A DNA stretch of 5,518 nt, from assembly GCA_031290405.1 (NCBI GenBank), contig JAITNO010000156.1, positions 1 through 5,518 on the forward strand, in the 5' to 3' direction. This DNA comes from Spirochaetaceae bacterium (lineage in GTDB: Bacteria > Spirochaetota > Spirochaetia > Treponematales > Breznakiellaceae). Positions 1 to 5,241 of the stretch are shown here, in pieces. Under the pieces are notes generated by a model. That model ran no database searches. It worked only from the letters and a program-made list of their open reading frames with translations, and was not told the origin of the DNA. How positions within the stretch are numbered: the first letter of the stretch is position 1; each line of letters starts with the position of its first letter. A program made the position numbers and the translations under genes.

Positions 1-73
1 ACAGCAAAATGTCCATCGTGCCGTCAATGCTCTCTTGGCGGCTCACAAGGCTAAAGTTACTTTTTCTAAATGA
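1..73 (+). CDS. Possible C-terminal tail of an upstream gene (partial)
   Basis: Reading from base 2, an open frame gives 23 residues ending in TGA at 71-73; its last residues read HRAVNALLAAHKAKVTFSK. This looks like an amphipathic helix plus a basic tail, a plausible protein C-terminus, and it has the same orientation as all confident genes nearby. I do not recognise the family. The segment is too short to prove coding: the opposite strand is also open from base 1 to about 490, and a GTG or ATG start there cannot be excluded. The 3' end, including the stop, overlaps the first copy of a 12-bp direct repeat (68-79). Confidence 0.35.
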   Translation, partial: QQNVHRAVNALLAAHKAKVTFSK

Positions 74-114
74 GGCGCCCACAACCTTACGGTTACATTT
101 TAAAATGAGGCACC
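68..114. repeat. Pair of 12-bp direct repeats, AAATGAGGC(G/A)CC
   Basis: AAATGAGGCGCC at 68-79 and AAATGAGGCACC at 103-114 differ at one base and are 35 bp apart start to start. Between them lie a small inverted repeat (AACC 83-86, GGTT 91-94) and the 10-bp palindrome ATTTTAAAAT (97-106). The segment is much more AT-rich than its surroundings. It could be a duplicated gene end, since the first copy contains the stop of the putative upstream reading frame, or a pair of protein-binding sites. Nothing in the window decides between these. Confidence 0.5.
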
Positions 115-122
115 GCGGAGGG

Positions 123-200
123 TTCTTTTGTTGCGGCCTACGGCGCTGCGCCTTGTGCGATGGGCTTTGCGTTCGCGGGCTGCGCTCCCCCGCTTGGGGC
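123..200 (+). repeat. Dispersed intergenic repeat, copy 1
   Basis: These 78 bases align without gaps to 2261-2338. By my count 64 of 78 positions match (about 82%), including identical runs of 14 bases (133-146) and 19 bases (177-195). This copy lies wholly between genes and runs into the G-tract hairpin cluster; the other copy overlaps the 3' end of the polyprenyl synthase gene. I see no transposase and no target-site duplication. It resembles a short dispersed extragenic repeat of the REP or MITE-remnant sort rather than an insertion sequence. Confidence 0.7.
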
Positions 201-208
201 CGCCAGTT

Positions 209-296
209 GGGGGGGGCGTTGCGGGGGGGGCGGGCCCCCCCCGCTGGAGGGGTAGCGCGCAACGAAGTGCGCGCGTAGGGGGGGGCTCCCCCCTCC
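209..296. other. Cluster of GC-rich hairpins in the intergenic region
   Basis: Three inverted repeats lie in tandem. The first is a perfect 10-bp stem (221-230 with 235-244: GCGGGGGGGG against eight C then GC) with loop CGGG. The second is a perfect 7-bp stem (255-261 GCGCGCA with 268-274 TGCGCGC) with loop ACGAAG. The third is a 7-bp stem (277-283 AGGGGGG with 288-294 CCCCCCT) with loop GGCT. An extra G8 run at 209-216 competes for the C8 tract, and GGAGGGG at 246-252 can pair with CCCCTCC at 290-296, enclosing hairpin two, so alternative folds exist. No T-tract follows, so these are not standard intrinsic terminators. Apart from the repeats, I see no other features in 74-334 beyond an unpaired -10-like TATGCT at 310-315. 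Confidence 0.7.
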
Positions 297-334
297 TCTG
301 CTTTAATGCTATGCTCGCGCGTGTGAAGGTGAGC

Positions 335-511
335 ATGAAAGCGATTGAATTGGAAAAGGCGTTCGACCCTAAGGGGTTTGAGGGCAGGATTTGTCGTCTC
401 TGGGTGGAGTGCGGGGCGTTTGCGCCTGTGCTGGGGGGCGGCGCGCCTTTTGTGGCGGCGCTCAGGGGGGGCGCGCCCTCCTTCTTTCTCTTAAAAGGAG
501 CGCTGCGTTGA
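335..511 (+). pseudogene. valS: Truncated valyl-tRNA synthetase N-terminus (valS remnant) or small ORF derived from it
   Basis: An ATG at 335, preceded by AAGGTGAG (326-333), opens a 58-codon frame ending in TGA at 509-511. Residues 1-40 contain LEKAFDPKGFE, then RLW and GAFAP, then APFV. This matches the layout of ValRS N-termini (a short lead, DPK..E.R.Y..W.E.G.F.P, then PFV just before the nucleotide-binding PPPNVTG segment). From about residue 41 the similarity stops and a low-complexity GC-rich stretch follows; the HIGH signature and the rest of the roughly 880-residue enzyme are missing. The TGA overlaps the TTG start of the ABC ATPase, so translation of this remnant could still couple to the ATPase gene. 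Family assignment is from recalled ValRS features, not a search. It could be a chance or leader ORF, but the resemblance is specific. Confidence 0.5.
493..500 (+). promoter_or_regulatory. Ribosome binding site fixing a TTG start
   Basis: AAAAGGAG lies 7 nt before the TTG at 508. It is the best Shine-Dalgarno match near the 5' end of the ABC ATPase gene and selects TTG over the in-frame ATG at 391, which would add 39 low-complexity residues not found in this family. Confidence 0.65.
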
Positions 512-1230
512 TTGAAGTGAAGAATCTTTCCAAGCGTTACGGCGGGTTTGCCGCGCTGAACGGAGTGAGCGAGCGCATTGAGCGCGGCGAGAAGGTGTGC
601 ATTGTGGGGCCGTCCGGGTCGGGGAAGAGTACGTTTCTGCGCTGCTTAAACTTGCTGGAGGCGCCGTCGGGGGGCGAGGTGTGGTTTGACGGGCGTCTGT
701 ATTCGGGGCGGGGGGCGGACTTGAGGGCTCTGCGGTGTAAGATGGGGATGGTGTTTCAACATTTTAACTTGTTTCCTCATCTGTGCGTGCTGGAGAACAT
801 CATGCTGGCTCCGGTTGCGCTGGGTTTGGCGTCGAAGGGGGAGGCGGGCCTTGCGGCGCGCGGGCTCTTGGCGCGGATTGGGCTTGAATCGAAGGCGCGG
901 TCGTATCCGTGCGAGTTGTCGGGTGGGGAGAAGCAGCGGATTGCGATTGTGCGTTCTCTGGCGATGAATCCGCTTGCGATGTTGTTCGACGAGCCGACGA
1001 GTTCGCTTGACCCTGAGATGGTGGGGGAGGTGCTTGACTTGATTAAGCAGTTGGCCTGCGAGGGGATGACGATGGTGATTGTGACGCACGAGATGGGGTT
1101 TGCGCGCGAGGTGTCGACGCGGATGCTGTTCATGGAGGGCGGGTTGATTCGTGAGCGCGGCGCGCCGGATGTGTTCTTTGGCTCTCCTCAGAGTGAGCGT
1201 TTGAAGCTTTTCTTGTCGAAGGCGCTGTGA
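508..1230 (+). CDS. Polar amino acid-type ABC transporter ATP-binding protein
   Basis: This encodes the cytoplasmic ATPase subunit that powers an ABC importer, most like the GlnQ/HisP group for polar amino acids. The 240-residue length is typical. Visible motifs are Walker A GPSGSGKST (34-42), Q-loop VFQHFNLFPH (Q84), signature LSGGEKQR (137-144), Walker B ending FDEP (D161, E162), D-loop SSLD (165-168) and switch histidine in VTHEMGFAREV (H194). THEMGFAREV and the C-terminal pattern around SPQSERLKLFLS are characteristic of the amino acid group. The TTG start is supported by AAAAGGAG 7 nt upstream. Its start overlaps the stop of the valS-like remnant (TTGA) and its stop overlaps the next start (GTGA). 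No permease or substrate-binding protein gene lies in the window, so partner and substrate are unknown; it may be an orphan or work with subunits encoded elsewhere. The + strand of this gene is strikingly G-rich. Confidence 0.9.
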   Translation: MIEVKNLSKRYGGFAALNGVSERIERGEKVCIVGPSGSGKSTFLRCLNLLEAPSGGEVWFDGRLYSGRGADLRALRCKMGMVFQHFNLFPHLCVLENIMLAPVALGLASKGEAGLAARGLLARIGLESKARSYPCELSGGEKQRIAIVRSLAMNPLAMLFDEPTSSLDPEMVGEVLDLIKQLACEGMTMVIVTHEMGFAREVSTRMLFMEGGLIRERGAPDVFFGSPQSERLKLFLSKAL

Positions 1231-2294
1231 GCGCGGGGGTGTGCGCGATGGGCGGCGATGCGGTGGAAAACGCGTTTGGGCGTGTGAGGGGGCTTCTGTT
1301 GGACGGCGTGTGCGACGACGGCGTTGTTTCCTGGTTGGAGCGGATTGAGGGTGCGCTGGGGGGGGCTTTGCCGAAAGAGCCGCAGGCTGCGTGGCTGGAT
1401 GGCGCGTTTGGCGCGGGTGTGGGCGCGGGGGCGGGAGCCTTGTTGGGGCCGTGCGCGGATGTGCTTGGCCGCGGGGGCAAGCGGTGGAGGCCTCTCTTGG
1501 CGTGTTTGGTGTGCGAGGCTCTGGGGGGGGGCGAGGGGGCGCTGCCGCTGGCGCCGCTGGTGGAGTTGTGCCATAACGCGAGTCTTATTCACGATGACAT
1601 TGAGGATGGGTCGACTCTGCGGCGTGGGTTGCCCGCGGCGCACGTGTTGTATGGGGTGGACGCGGCTTTGAACGCGGGGTGCTTTCTCTACTTTTTGCCG
1701 CTGATGCGCATTGACGGCTTGGAGGCTTCTGCGGAGTTTAAGCTGAGCGTCTATTCGCTGTGGGCCCTGACGATGCGGCGTCTCCACCTGGGGCAGTCTC
1801 TGGACATTGACTGGCACCGGGGCGGGGCGGCGCCGTCCGTCGAGGAGTACTATGCGATGTGCGCGCTCAAGACGGGTTCTCTGGCGCGCTTTGCCGTGGA
1901 GCTGGGGGCGCGCGCGGTGGAGCTAGGCGGCTGCGCGGCTGCGGATGGGGATCTTGTTGAAGGTTTGGCTCTGCGTGCTGAGCGTCTGGGGGTGGGCTTT
2001 CAGGTTCTGGACGATGTGCGCAATCTTATCTGCGGCGTGCCGGGGAAGGAACGGGGGGACGATGTTGTGGAAGGCAAGATGAGTTTGCCGGTGTTGTTGT
2101 TTCTGCGCTCTGGCGGCGCCGAGCGGCGTGAGTTTGTGGGGCGCTGCTTTGCCGCCGCGCGTGTGGGGGGCGTGGGCGTCCCTGAGGTGGGGCTCTTGAT
2201 TGAGGCGCTGCAAGGCTCCGGCGCGCTGGAAGAGGCCGAGCGGGAAGCGCGGGGCTTGCTTTCTTTTGAGGCGGCCTACGGCGCGGCGCCCTAA
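1227..2294 (+). CDS. Trans-polyprenyl diphosphate synthase family protein
   Basis: A 355-residue all-trans prenyl chain elongation enzyme (FPP/GGPP/polyprenyl synthase superfamily) that adds isopentenyl diphosphate units to an allylic primer in the cytoplasm. Visible are GGKRWRP (83-89), the first aspartate-rich motif DDIED (123-127) with LRRG (131-134), GQSLDIDW (189-196), KT (215-216), FQVLDD (258-263) and a GK.SLP segment (283-288). The second aspartate motif reads DDVRN, with Asn where Asp is usual. The residue five before DDIED is Ala118, a small residue as in long-chain synthases such as IspB; this hints at, but does not prove, a long product. The GTG at 1227 overlaps the preceding stop and has GAAGG at 1218-1222; the ATG at 1248 (residue 8), with a G-run 8 nt upstream, is an alternative. 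The first ~60 residues are Gly/Ala-rich and weakly typed. The final codons fall inside a dispersed repeat. Confidence 0.88.
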   Translation: MSAGVCAMGGDAVENAFGRVRGLLLDGVCDDGVVSWLERIEGALGGALPKEPQAAWLDGAFGAGVGAGAGALLGPCADVLGRGGKRWRPLLACLVCEALGGGEGALPLAPLVELCHNASLIHDDIEDGSTLRRGLPAAHVLYGVDAALNAGCFLYFLPLMRIDGLEASAEFKLSVYSLWALTMRRLHLGQSLDIDWHRGGAAPSVEEYYAMCALKTGSLARFAVELGARAVELGGCAAADGDLVEGLALRAERLGVGFQVLDDVRNLICGVPGKERGDDVVEGKMSLPVLLFLRSGGAERREFVGRCFAAARVGGVGVPEVGLLIEALQGSGALEEAEREARGLLSFEAAYGAAP

Positions 2295-2338
2295 GCGCTA
2301 TGCTTTGTGTGTGAGGGCTGCGCTCCCCCGCTTTGGGC
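2261..2338 (+). repeat. Dispersed intergenic repeat, copy 2, overlapping a gene 3' end
   Basis: This is the second copy of the 78-bp repeat at 123-200 (about 82% identical, ungapped). Its first 34 bases are inside the polyprenyl synthase gene and encode the residues around EAAYGAAP and the TAA stop; the rest fills the start of the following intergenic region. After the repeat, CCGCTT (2328-2333) and AAGCGG (2346-2351) form a weak 6-bp hairpin with T6 in its loop, which I do not call a terminator. Confidence 0.7.
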
Positions 2339-2370
2339 TTTTTTGAAGCGGCTAGGCTGCCGCACAAGAA

Positions 2371-2399
2371 TTGATTTTCCAAAGGTTTTATCGTATGCT
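2371..2399 (+). promoter_or_regulatory. Candidate sigma70-type promoter of the serine operon
   Basis: TTGATT (2371-2376) and TATGCT (2394-2399) are separated by exactly 17 bp, each matching the consensus at 4 of 6 positions. They sit in a local AT-rich island between two GC-rich blocks. Transcription would start near 2406 and leave a ~40-nt leader to the transporter start at 2445. No operator palindrome or riboswitch-sized structure is visible in that leader. Confidence 0.5.
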
Positions 2400-2434
2400 C
2401 ACTTGCGTCAGGGGAACGTCGAGTTTTCCATGAC

Positions 2435-2440
2435 GGAGGA
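2435..2440 (+). promoter_or_regulatory. Ribosome binding site fixing the transporter start
   Basis: GGAGGA lies 4 nt before ATG 2445. It favours that ATG over the in-frame ATG at 2430, which has only AGGGG about 15 nt upstream, and over the GTG at 2307, which lies upstream of the candidate promoter. Confidence 0.6.
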
Positions 2441-2444
2441 TGGT

Positions 2445-3653
2445 ATGGCAAAGAAGTTTCGTATTGGTTTGGTGGGGCGGCTGCTCATCGGCATTGCGCT
2501 GGGCATTGCGTTTGGGTCTTTTTTACCGGCTCCGGTGAATAGGATTGTGGTTACGGCGTCGACCTTGTTCGCTTCGTTCCTAAAGTTTGTGATTCCGCTG
2601 CTGATTCTGGCGTTCGTCACGATGGGGATTGCGAATCTGACGCAGGGGGCGGGGAAGCTGCTGGCGCTTACGGCGGGGATGGCCTACGGGTCGTCCCTCG
2701 TTTGGGGGGCGCTGGCGTTTGCGGTGGCGGCGTCGCTGTTCCCGGCCTTTATGAGCGCCTCGGTTGTGGGGGCCGTCGGCCACCCCGAAGAGGGGATGCT
2801 GGCGCCTTACTTTACGATTCCCTTGAGTCCGGTGATGGACGTAACGGGGGCGGTCGTGCTGGCGTTTATTCTGGGGCTCTGCCTGTCGACGATGCGGAAG
2901 GAGGCGGGCGGGCTTTACGGGCCGATGGAAGAGTTCTCGTCGATTATCCAGCGGGTGTTGAAGACGGCGGTGATCCCCCTCTTGCCGCTCTACATCTGCG
3001 GGACCTTCGTAAACATGACGGTAAGCGGACAGACCTTTGTGATACTGAACATCCTCTGGAAGGTGTTTCTGACGGTGGTGGTTCTGCACATGGTCTGCCT
3101 GTTGATTATGTTCCTGGCGGCCGGGGCTGTGAGCAAGAAGAATCCTTTTACGCTGCTCAAGAATCAGATTCCCGGCTACCTTTCGGCCATCGGCACGCAG
3201 TCTTCGGCGGCGACGATTCCCGTCAACCTTAAATGCGCGGAGGCGGACGGGGTGTCGCGGGAGATACGGGACTTCGTGATTCCGCTGTGCGCCAACATTC
3301 ACATGGCCGGTTCGATGATTACGATTACCTGCTGCGTTACCGCCGTGCTGCTGATGCACGGAATGCCGGTAAGCTTAAGCGTCATCATTCCGTTCATCAT
3401 GACGCTGGGCGTGGCGATGGTGGCCTCTCCGGGGGCGCCCGGCGGCTCGATTATGACGGCCCTGCCCTTCCTGCCCATCGTGGGCATCGCGTCCGACGGT
3501 GCGACGGCGAGTCTGCTTATCGCGCTGTACCTGACGCAGGACAGCTTCGGCACGGCCTGCAACGTGTCCGGCGACAATGCGATTTCGGTCGTCGTCGAGA
3601 CCTTCTATCAAAAGTTCATCAAGAAGGATGAGCCTGCGGGGGCGGTGCGATGA
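2445..3653 (+). CDS. sstT: DAACS-family cation symporter, probable serine/neutral amino acid uptake
   Basis: This 402-residue inner-membrane protein belongs to the dicarboxylate/amino acid:cation symporter (glutamate transporter fold) family, which imports substrate with Na+ or H+. It has many hydrophobic segments (for example around 10-30, 40-62, 75-100, 130-147, 172-188, 200-228) and the family's C-terminal core. HP1 is TQSSAATIPVN (251-261), the TM7-like segment is CANIHMAGS (282-290), HP2 is SPGAPGGS (328-335), and the TM8 motif is TQDSFGTACNVSGD (364-377). In acidic amino acid carriers TM8 has D-x-x-R-T; here the Arg position is Gly369, so a glutamate or aspartate substrate is unlikely. 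A serine/threonine role like SstT fits this and the adjacent serine dehydratase genes. The symbol is a functional analogy, since threonine or alanine are possible. Its stop overlaps the next start (ATGA). Confidence 0.85.
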   Translation: MAKKFRIGLVGRLLIGIALGIAFGSFLPAPVNRIVVTASTLFASFLKFVIPLLILAFVTMGIANLTQGAGKLLALTAGMAYGSSLVWGALAFAVAASLFPAFMSASVVGAVGHPEEGMLAPYFTIPLSPVMDVTGAVVLAFILGLCLSTMRKEAGGLYGPMEEFSSIIQRVLKTAVIPLLPLYICGTFVNMTVSGQTFVILNILWKVFLTVVVLHMVCLLIMFLAAGAVSKKNPFTLLKNQIPGYLSAIGTQSSAATIPVNLKCAEADGVSREIRDFVIPLCANIHMAGSMITITCCVTAVLLMHGMPVSLSVIIPFIMTLGVAMVASPGAPGGSIMTALPFLPIVGIASDGATASLLIALYLTQDSFGTACNVSGDNAISVVVETFYQKFIKKDEPAGAVR

Positions 3654-4315
3654 ACGTCTTCGACATCATCGGCCCCGTGATGATAGGCCCTTCGAGTTCC
3701 CACACCGCCGGGGCCGTGCGGATTGGCCTTACCGGTCTGGGCATCCTGGGGGAAGAGGCGCGCAGGGCCGACATAGGGCTCGCCGGCTCCTTCGCCCAGA
3801 CCTACCGGGGCCACGGGACGGACCGCGCCCTGATTGCCGGCCTCCTGGGGATGTTCCCCGACGATGAGCGCATCCGCGACAGCTTTCACGTCGCGCGGGA
3901 GCAGGGCCTCGAATTCACCATCAACGAGGTGAAGATCCCCCGCTCCCATCCCAACAGCGCAAAGCTGCACCTCACAGGAAAGAGCGGGAAGGAATGCGCG
4001 TTGCAGGGGGCCTCCGTCGGGGGCGGGAACATACTCATCCACTCGGTCAACGAGATGGAGACGGAGTTCTCCGGCGAGGCGGACACGCTGATCATCGCCC
4101 ACAAGGATATGCCGGGCATGATAGCCGAAGTTACCGTCCTCTTGGCCGAACGCGGGGTGAACATCGGGAACTTTAAGCTGAACCGTCCCCACAAGGGCTT
4201 TCAGGCGGTGATGACGGTGGAGATTGACGGCCGCATGGACGATGCGGCGATAGCGAAGCTGCGGAGCCTGCCCCACATCGACGGCGTGGTGTACCTGCGG
4301 GCAAACAGGGAATAG
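3650..4315 (+). CDS. sdaAB: L-serine ammonia-lyase, iron-sulfur-dependent, beta subunit
   Basis: This is the beta subunit of the two-subunit [4Fe-4S] L-serine dehydratase, which converts L-serine to pyruvate and ammonia in the cytoplasm. Its 221 residues match the usual length. Visible are the N-terminal family motif GPSSSHTAG (13-21), HGTD (55-58), HPN (100-102), the glycine-rich ASVGGGNI (121-128), and a C-terminal ACT domain (about 144-221) beginning near DTLIIAHKDMPGMIAEVT and containing RGVNIGNFKL. ACT domains of this family are thought to help with serine binding or allostery. The start is the ATG at 3650, overlapping the transporter stop by four bases, so translation is probably coupled. 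The alpha subunit gene follows 13 nt downstream. Codon third positions shift from G to C along this gene relative to the genes to its left. Confidence 0.95.
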   Translation: MNVFDIIGPVMIGPSSSHTAGAVRIGLTGLGILGEEARRADIGLAGSFAQTYRGHGTDRALIAGLLGMFPDDERIRDSFHVAREQGLEFTINEVKIPRSHPNSAKLHLTGKSGKECALQGASVGGGNILIHSVNEMETEFSGEADTLIIAHKDMPGMIAEVTVLLAERGVNIGNFKLNRPHKGFQAVMTVEIDGRMDDAAIAKLRSLPHIDGVVYLRANRE

Positions 4316-4328
4316 GGAGGATAAGACT

Positions 4329-5240
4329 ATGTTGGAATATCATTCGGTGGCGGCCCTCGCAGAGGCCGCCGAAAAGCAAGGCTGCGCGATTTCGGAACTC
4401 GTCATTTCCGACCAGGCGGCCTTCATGGGGCGGAGCCGCGAAGAGCTTTACGCAAGCATGAAAGACAAGCTCGACGTGATGCGGAAGTCCGCAGCCGCCG
4501 GGAACGACGAGACGCGCACGTCTTCGAGCGGCCTTTCCGGCGGCGACGGCTTTAAGATGGACCGCTATGCCCGCTCAGGCGGGGTGTCCGGGGCGTCCGG
4601 CGCGTCCGGCGCGCCCGCCCCCATTTCCGGCGGCTTCTGCGCCGCCGCGATGGCACGGGCCCTCGCCATAGGGGAATGCAACGCCGGCATGGGCCGCATC
4701 GTCGCCGCCCCCACCGCCGGCTCCTGCGGCATACTCCCCGCGGCGCTTCTTACTATGGAAGAGTTTTACGGCGTCCGGGAAGAAGCCCTCGTCATGGCCC
4801 TGTTCACCGCCGGCGCCGTCGGACTCGTCATCGCGCGGGAGGCCAGCATCTCCGGCGCCGAAGGCGGCTGCCAGGCCGAATGCGGCAGCGCCGCCGCCCT
4901 CGCCGCCGCCGCCCTCGTCGAGCTGCGCGGCGGCGCCCCCACGCAGGCCGCCCACGCCGTCGCCATCGCCATCAAAAACCAGCTGGGCCTTGTCTGCGAC
5001 CCCGTCGCGGGCCTCGTCGAAGTCCCCTGCGTCAAACGCAACGCCGGCTCCGTCATGTGCGCCATCGCCGCCGCAGACATGGCCCTGGCGGGCGTCACAA
5101 GCGTCATCCCCGTCGACGAAGTAATATCCGCCATGCGCGAAGTCGGCGAAGCCCTCCCCTCCTCCCTCCGCGAAACCGCCCAGGGCGGCCTGGCCGCCAC
5201 CCCCACAGGAATCCTTCTTAAGCAAAAAATATTCGGCTAA
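4329..5240 (+). CDS. sdaAA: L-serine ammonia-lyase, iron-sulfur-dependent, alpha subunit
   Basis: This is the catalytic alpha subunit that carries the oxygen-sensitive [4Fe-4S] cluster of L-serine dehydratase. Its 303 residues are typical. Visible are GLSGGDGFKM (68-77), NAGMGRIVAAPTAGSCG (118-134), the block ending GGCQAECG (179-186), GLVCDPVAGLVEVPCVKRNA (220-239) and the C-terminal GGLAATPTG (286-294). The likely cluster ligands are Cys181, Cys223 and Cys234, by analogy with the three cysteines known in single-chain bacterial L-serine dehydratases; Cys185 is an extra nearby cysteine. GGGAGG at 4315-4320 sits 8 nt before ATG 4329. A perfect 7-bp inverted repeat (4349-4355 with 4364-4370) lies just inside the gene. 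Residues about 84-97 form a Ser/Gly/Ala insertion encoded by a 9-bp tandem repeat (4583-4609). The gene is C-rich on the coding strand, unlike the first two genes. The complex with the beta subunit completes the serine import and degradation operon. Confidence 0.96.
   Translation: MLEYHSVAALAEAAEKQGCAISELVISDQAAFMGRSREELYASMKDKLDVMRKSAAAGNDETRTSSSGLSGGDGFKMDRYARSGGVSGASGASGAPAPISGGFCAAAMARALAIGECNAGMGRIVAAPTAGSCGILPAALLTMEEFYGVREEALVMALFTAGAVGLVIAREASISGAEGGCQAECGSAAALAAAALVELRGGAPTQAAHAVAIAIKNQLGLVCDPVAGLVEVPCVKRNAGSVMCAIAAADMALAGVTSVIPVDEVISAMREVGEALPSSLRETAQGGLAATPTGILLKQKIFG
4583..4609 (+). repeat. Three 9-bp tandem units inside sdaAA
   Basis: GGTGTCCGG, GGCGTCCGG and CGCGTCCGG follow one another in frame and encode a GVSGASGASG stretch. 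As I recall the homologues, this loop is several residues shorter in relatives, so it looks like a recent slippage expansion in a tolerant surface loop. Confidence 0.6.
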
Positions 5241-5241
5241 G

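Noticed and set aside
310..315. TATGCT upstream of the valS remnant as a promoter
   Set aside because: It resembles the -10 at 2394-2399 but no -35 lies 16-18 bp upstream (the sequence there is C-tract), and it would leave only a few bases before the RBS.
128..334. Upstream extension of the valS-like frame to 128
   Set aside because: It translates the dispersed repeat and the G-tract hairpins; composition is that of intergenic sequence and protein similarity begins only at the ATG at 335.
1..490. - strand frame open from about 490 to the left edge (containing SRQESIDGTMDILL)
   Set aside because: Stops are rare in this composition; no start has a convincing RBS, and the + strand reading of 2-73 looks at least as protein-like. 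It remains possible that a - strand gene starts near 82, 46 or 16.
391..507. Longer N-terminus for the ABC ATPase from the ATG at 391
   Set aside because: The extra 39 residues are Gly/Cys/Ala-rich low-complexity sequence unlike the family; the TTG at 508 has a good RBS and gives the normal N-terminus (IEVKNLSKRYG).
2328..2351. CCGCTT/AAGCGG hairpin as terminator of the polyprenyl synthase
   Set aside because: The T6 run is in the loop rather than after the stem, and no T-tract follows.
2307..2444. Longer transporter from GTG 2307 or ATG 2430
   Set aside because: GTG 2307 lies within the dispersed repeat and upstream of the candidate promoter; ATG 2430 lacks a well-placed RBS, while ATG 2445 has GGAGGA 4 nt upstream.
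2580..3359. Long - strand open frame opposite the transporter (and others at 1188-1817, 646-1089, 4575-5264)
   Set aside because: These are antisense shadows of well-supported genes in GC-rich DNA; their Arg/His/Gln- or Gly-rich translations show no recognisable motifs.
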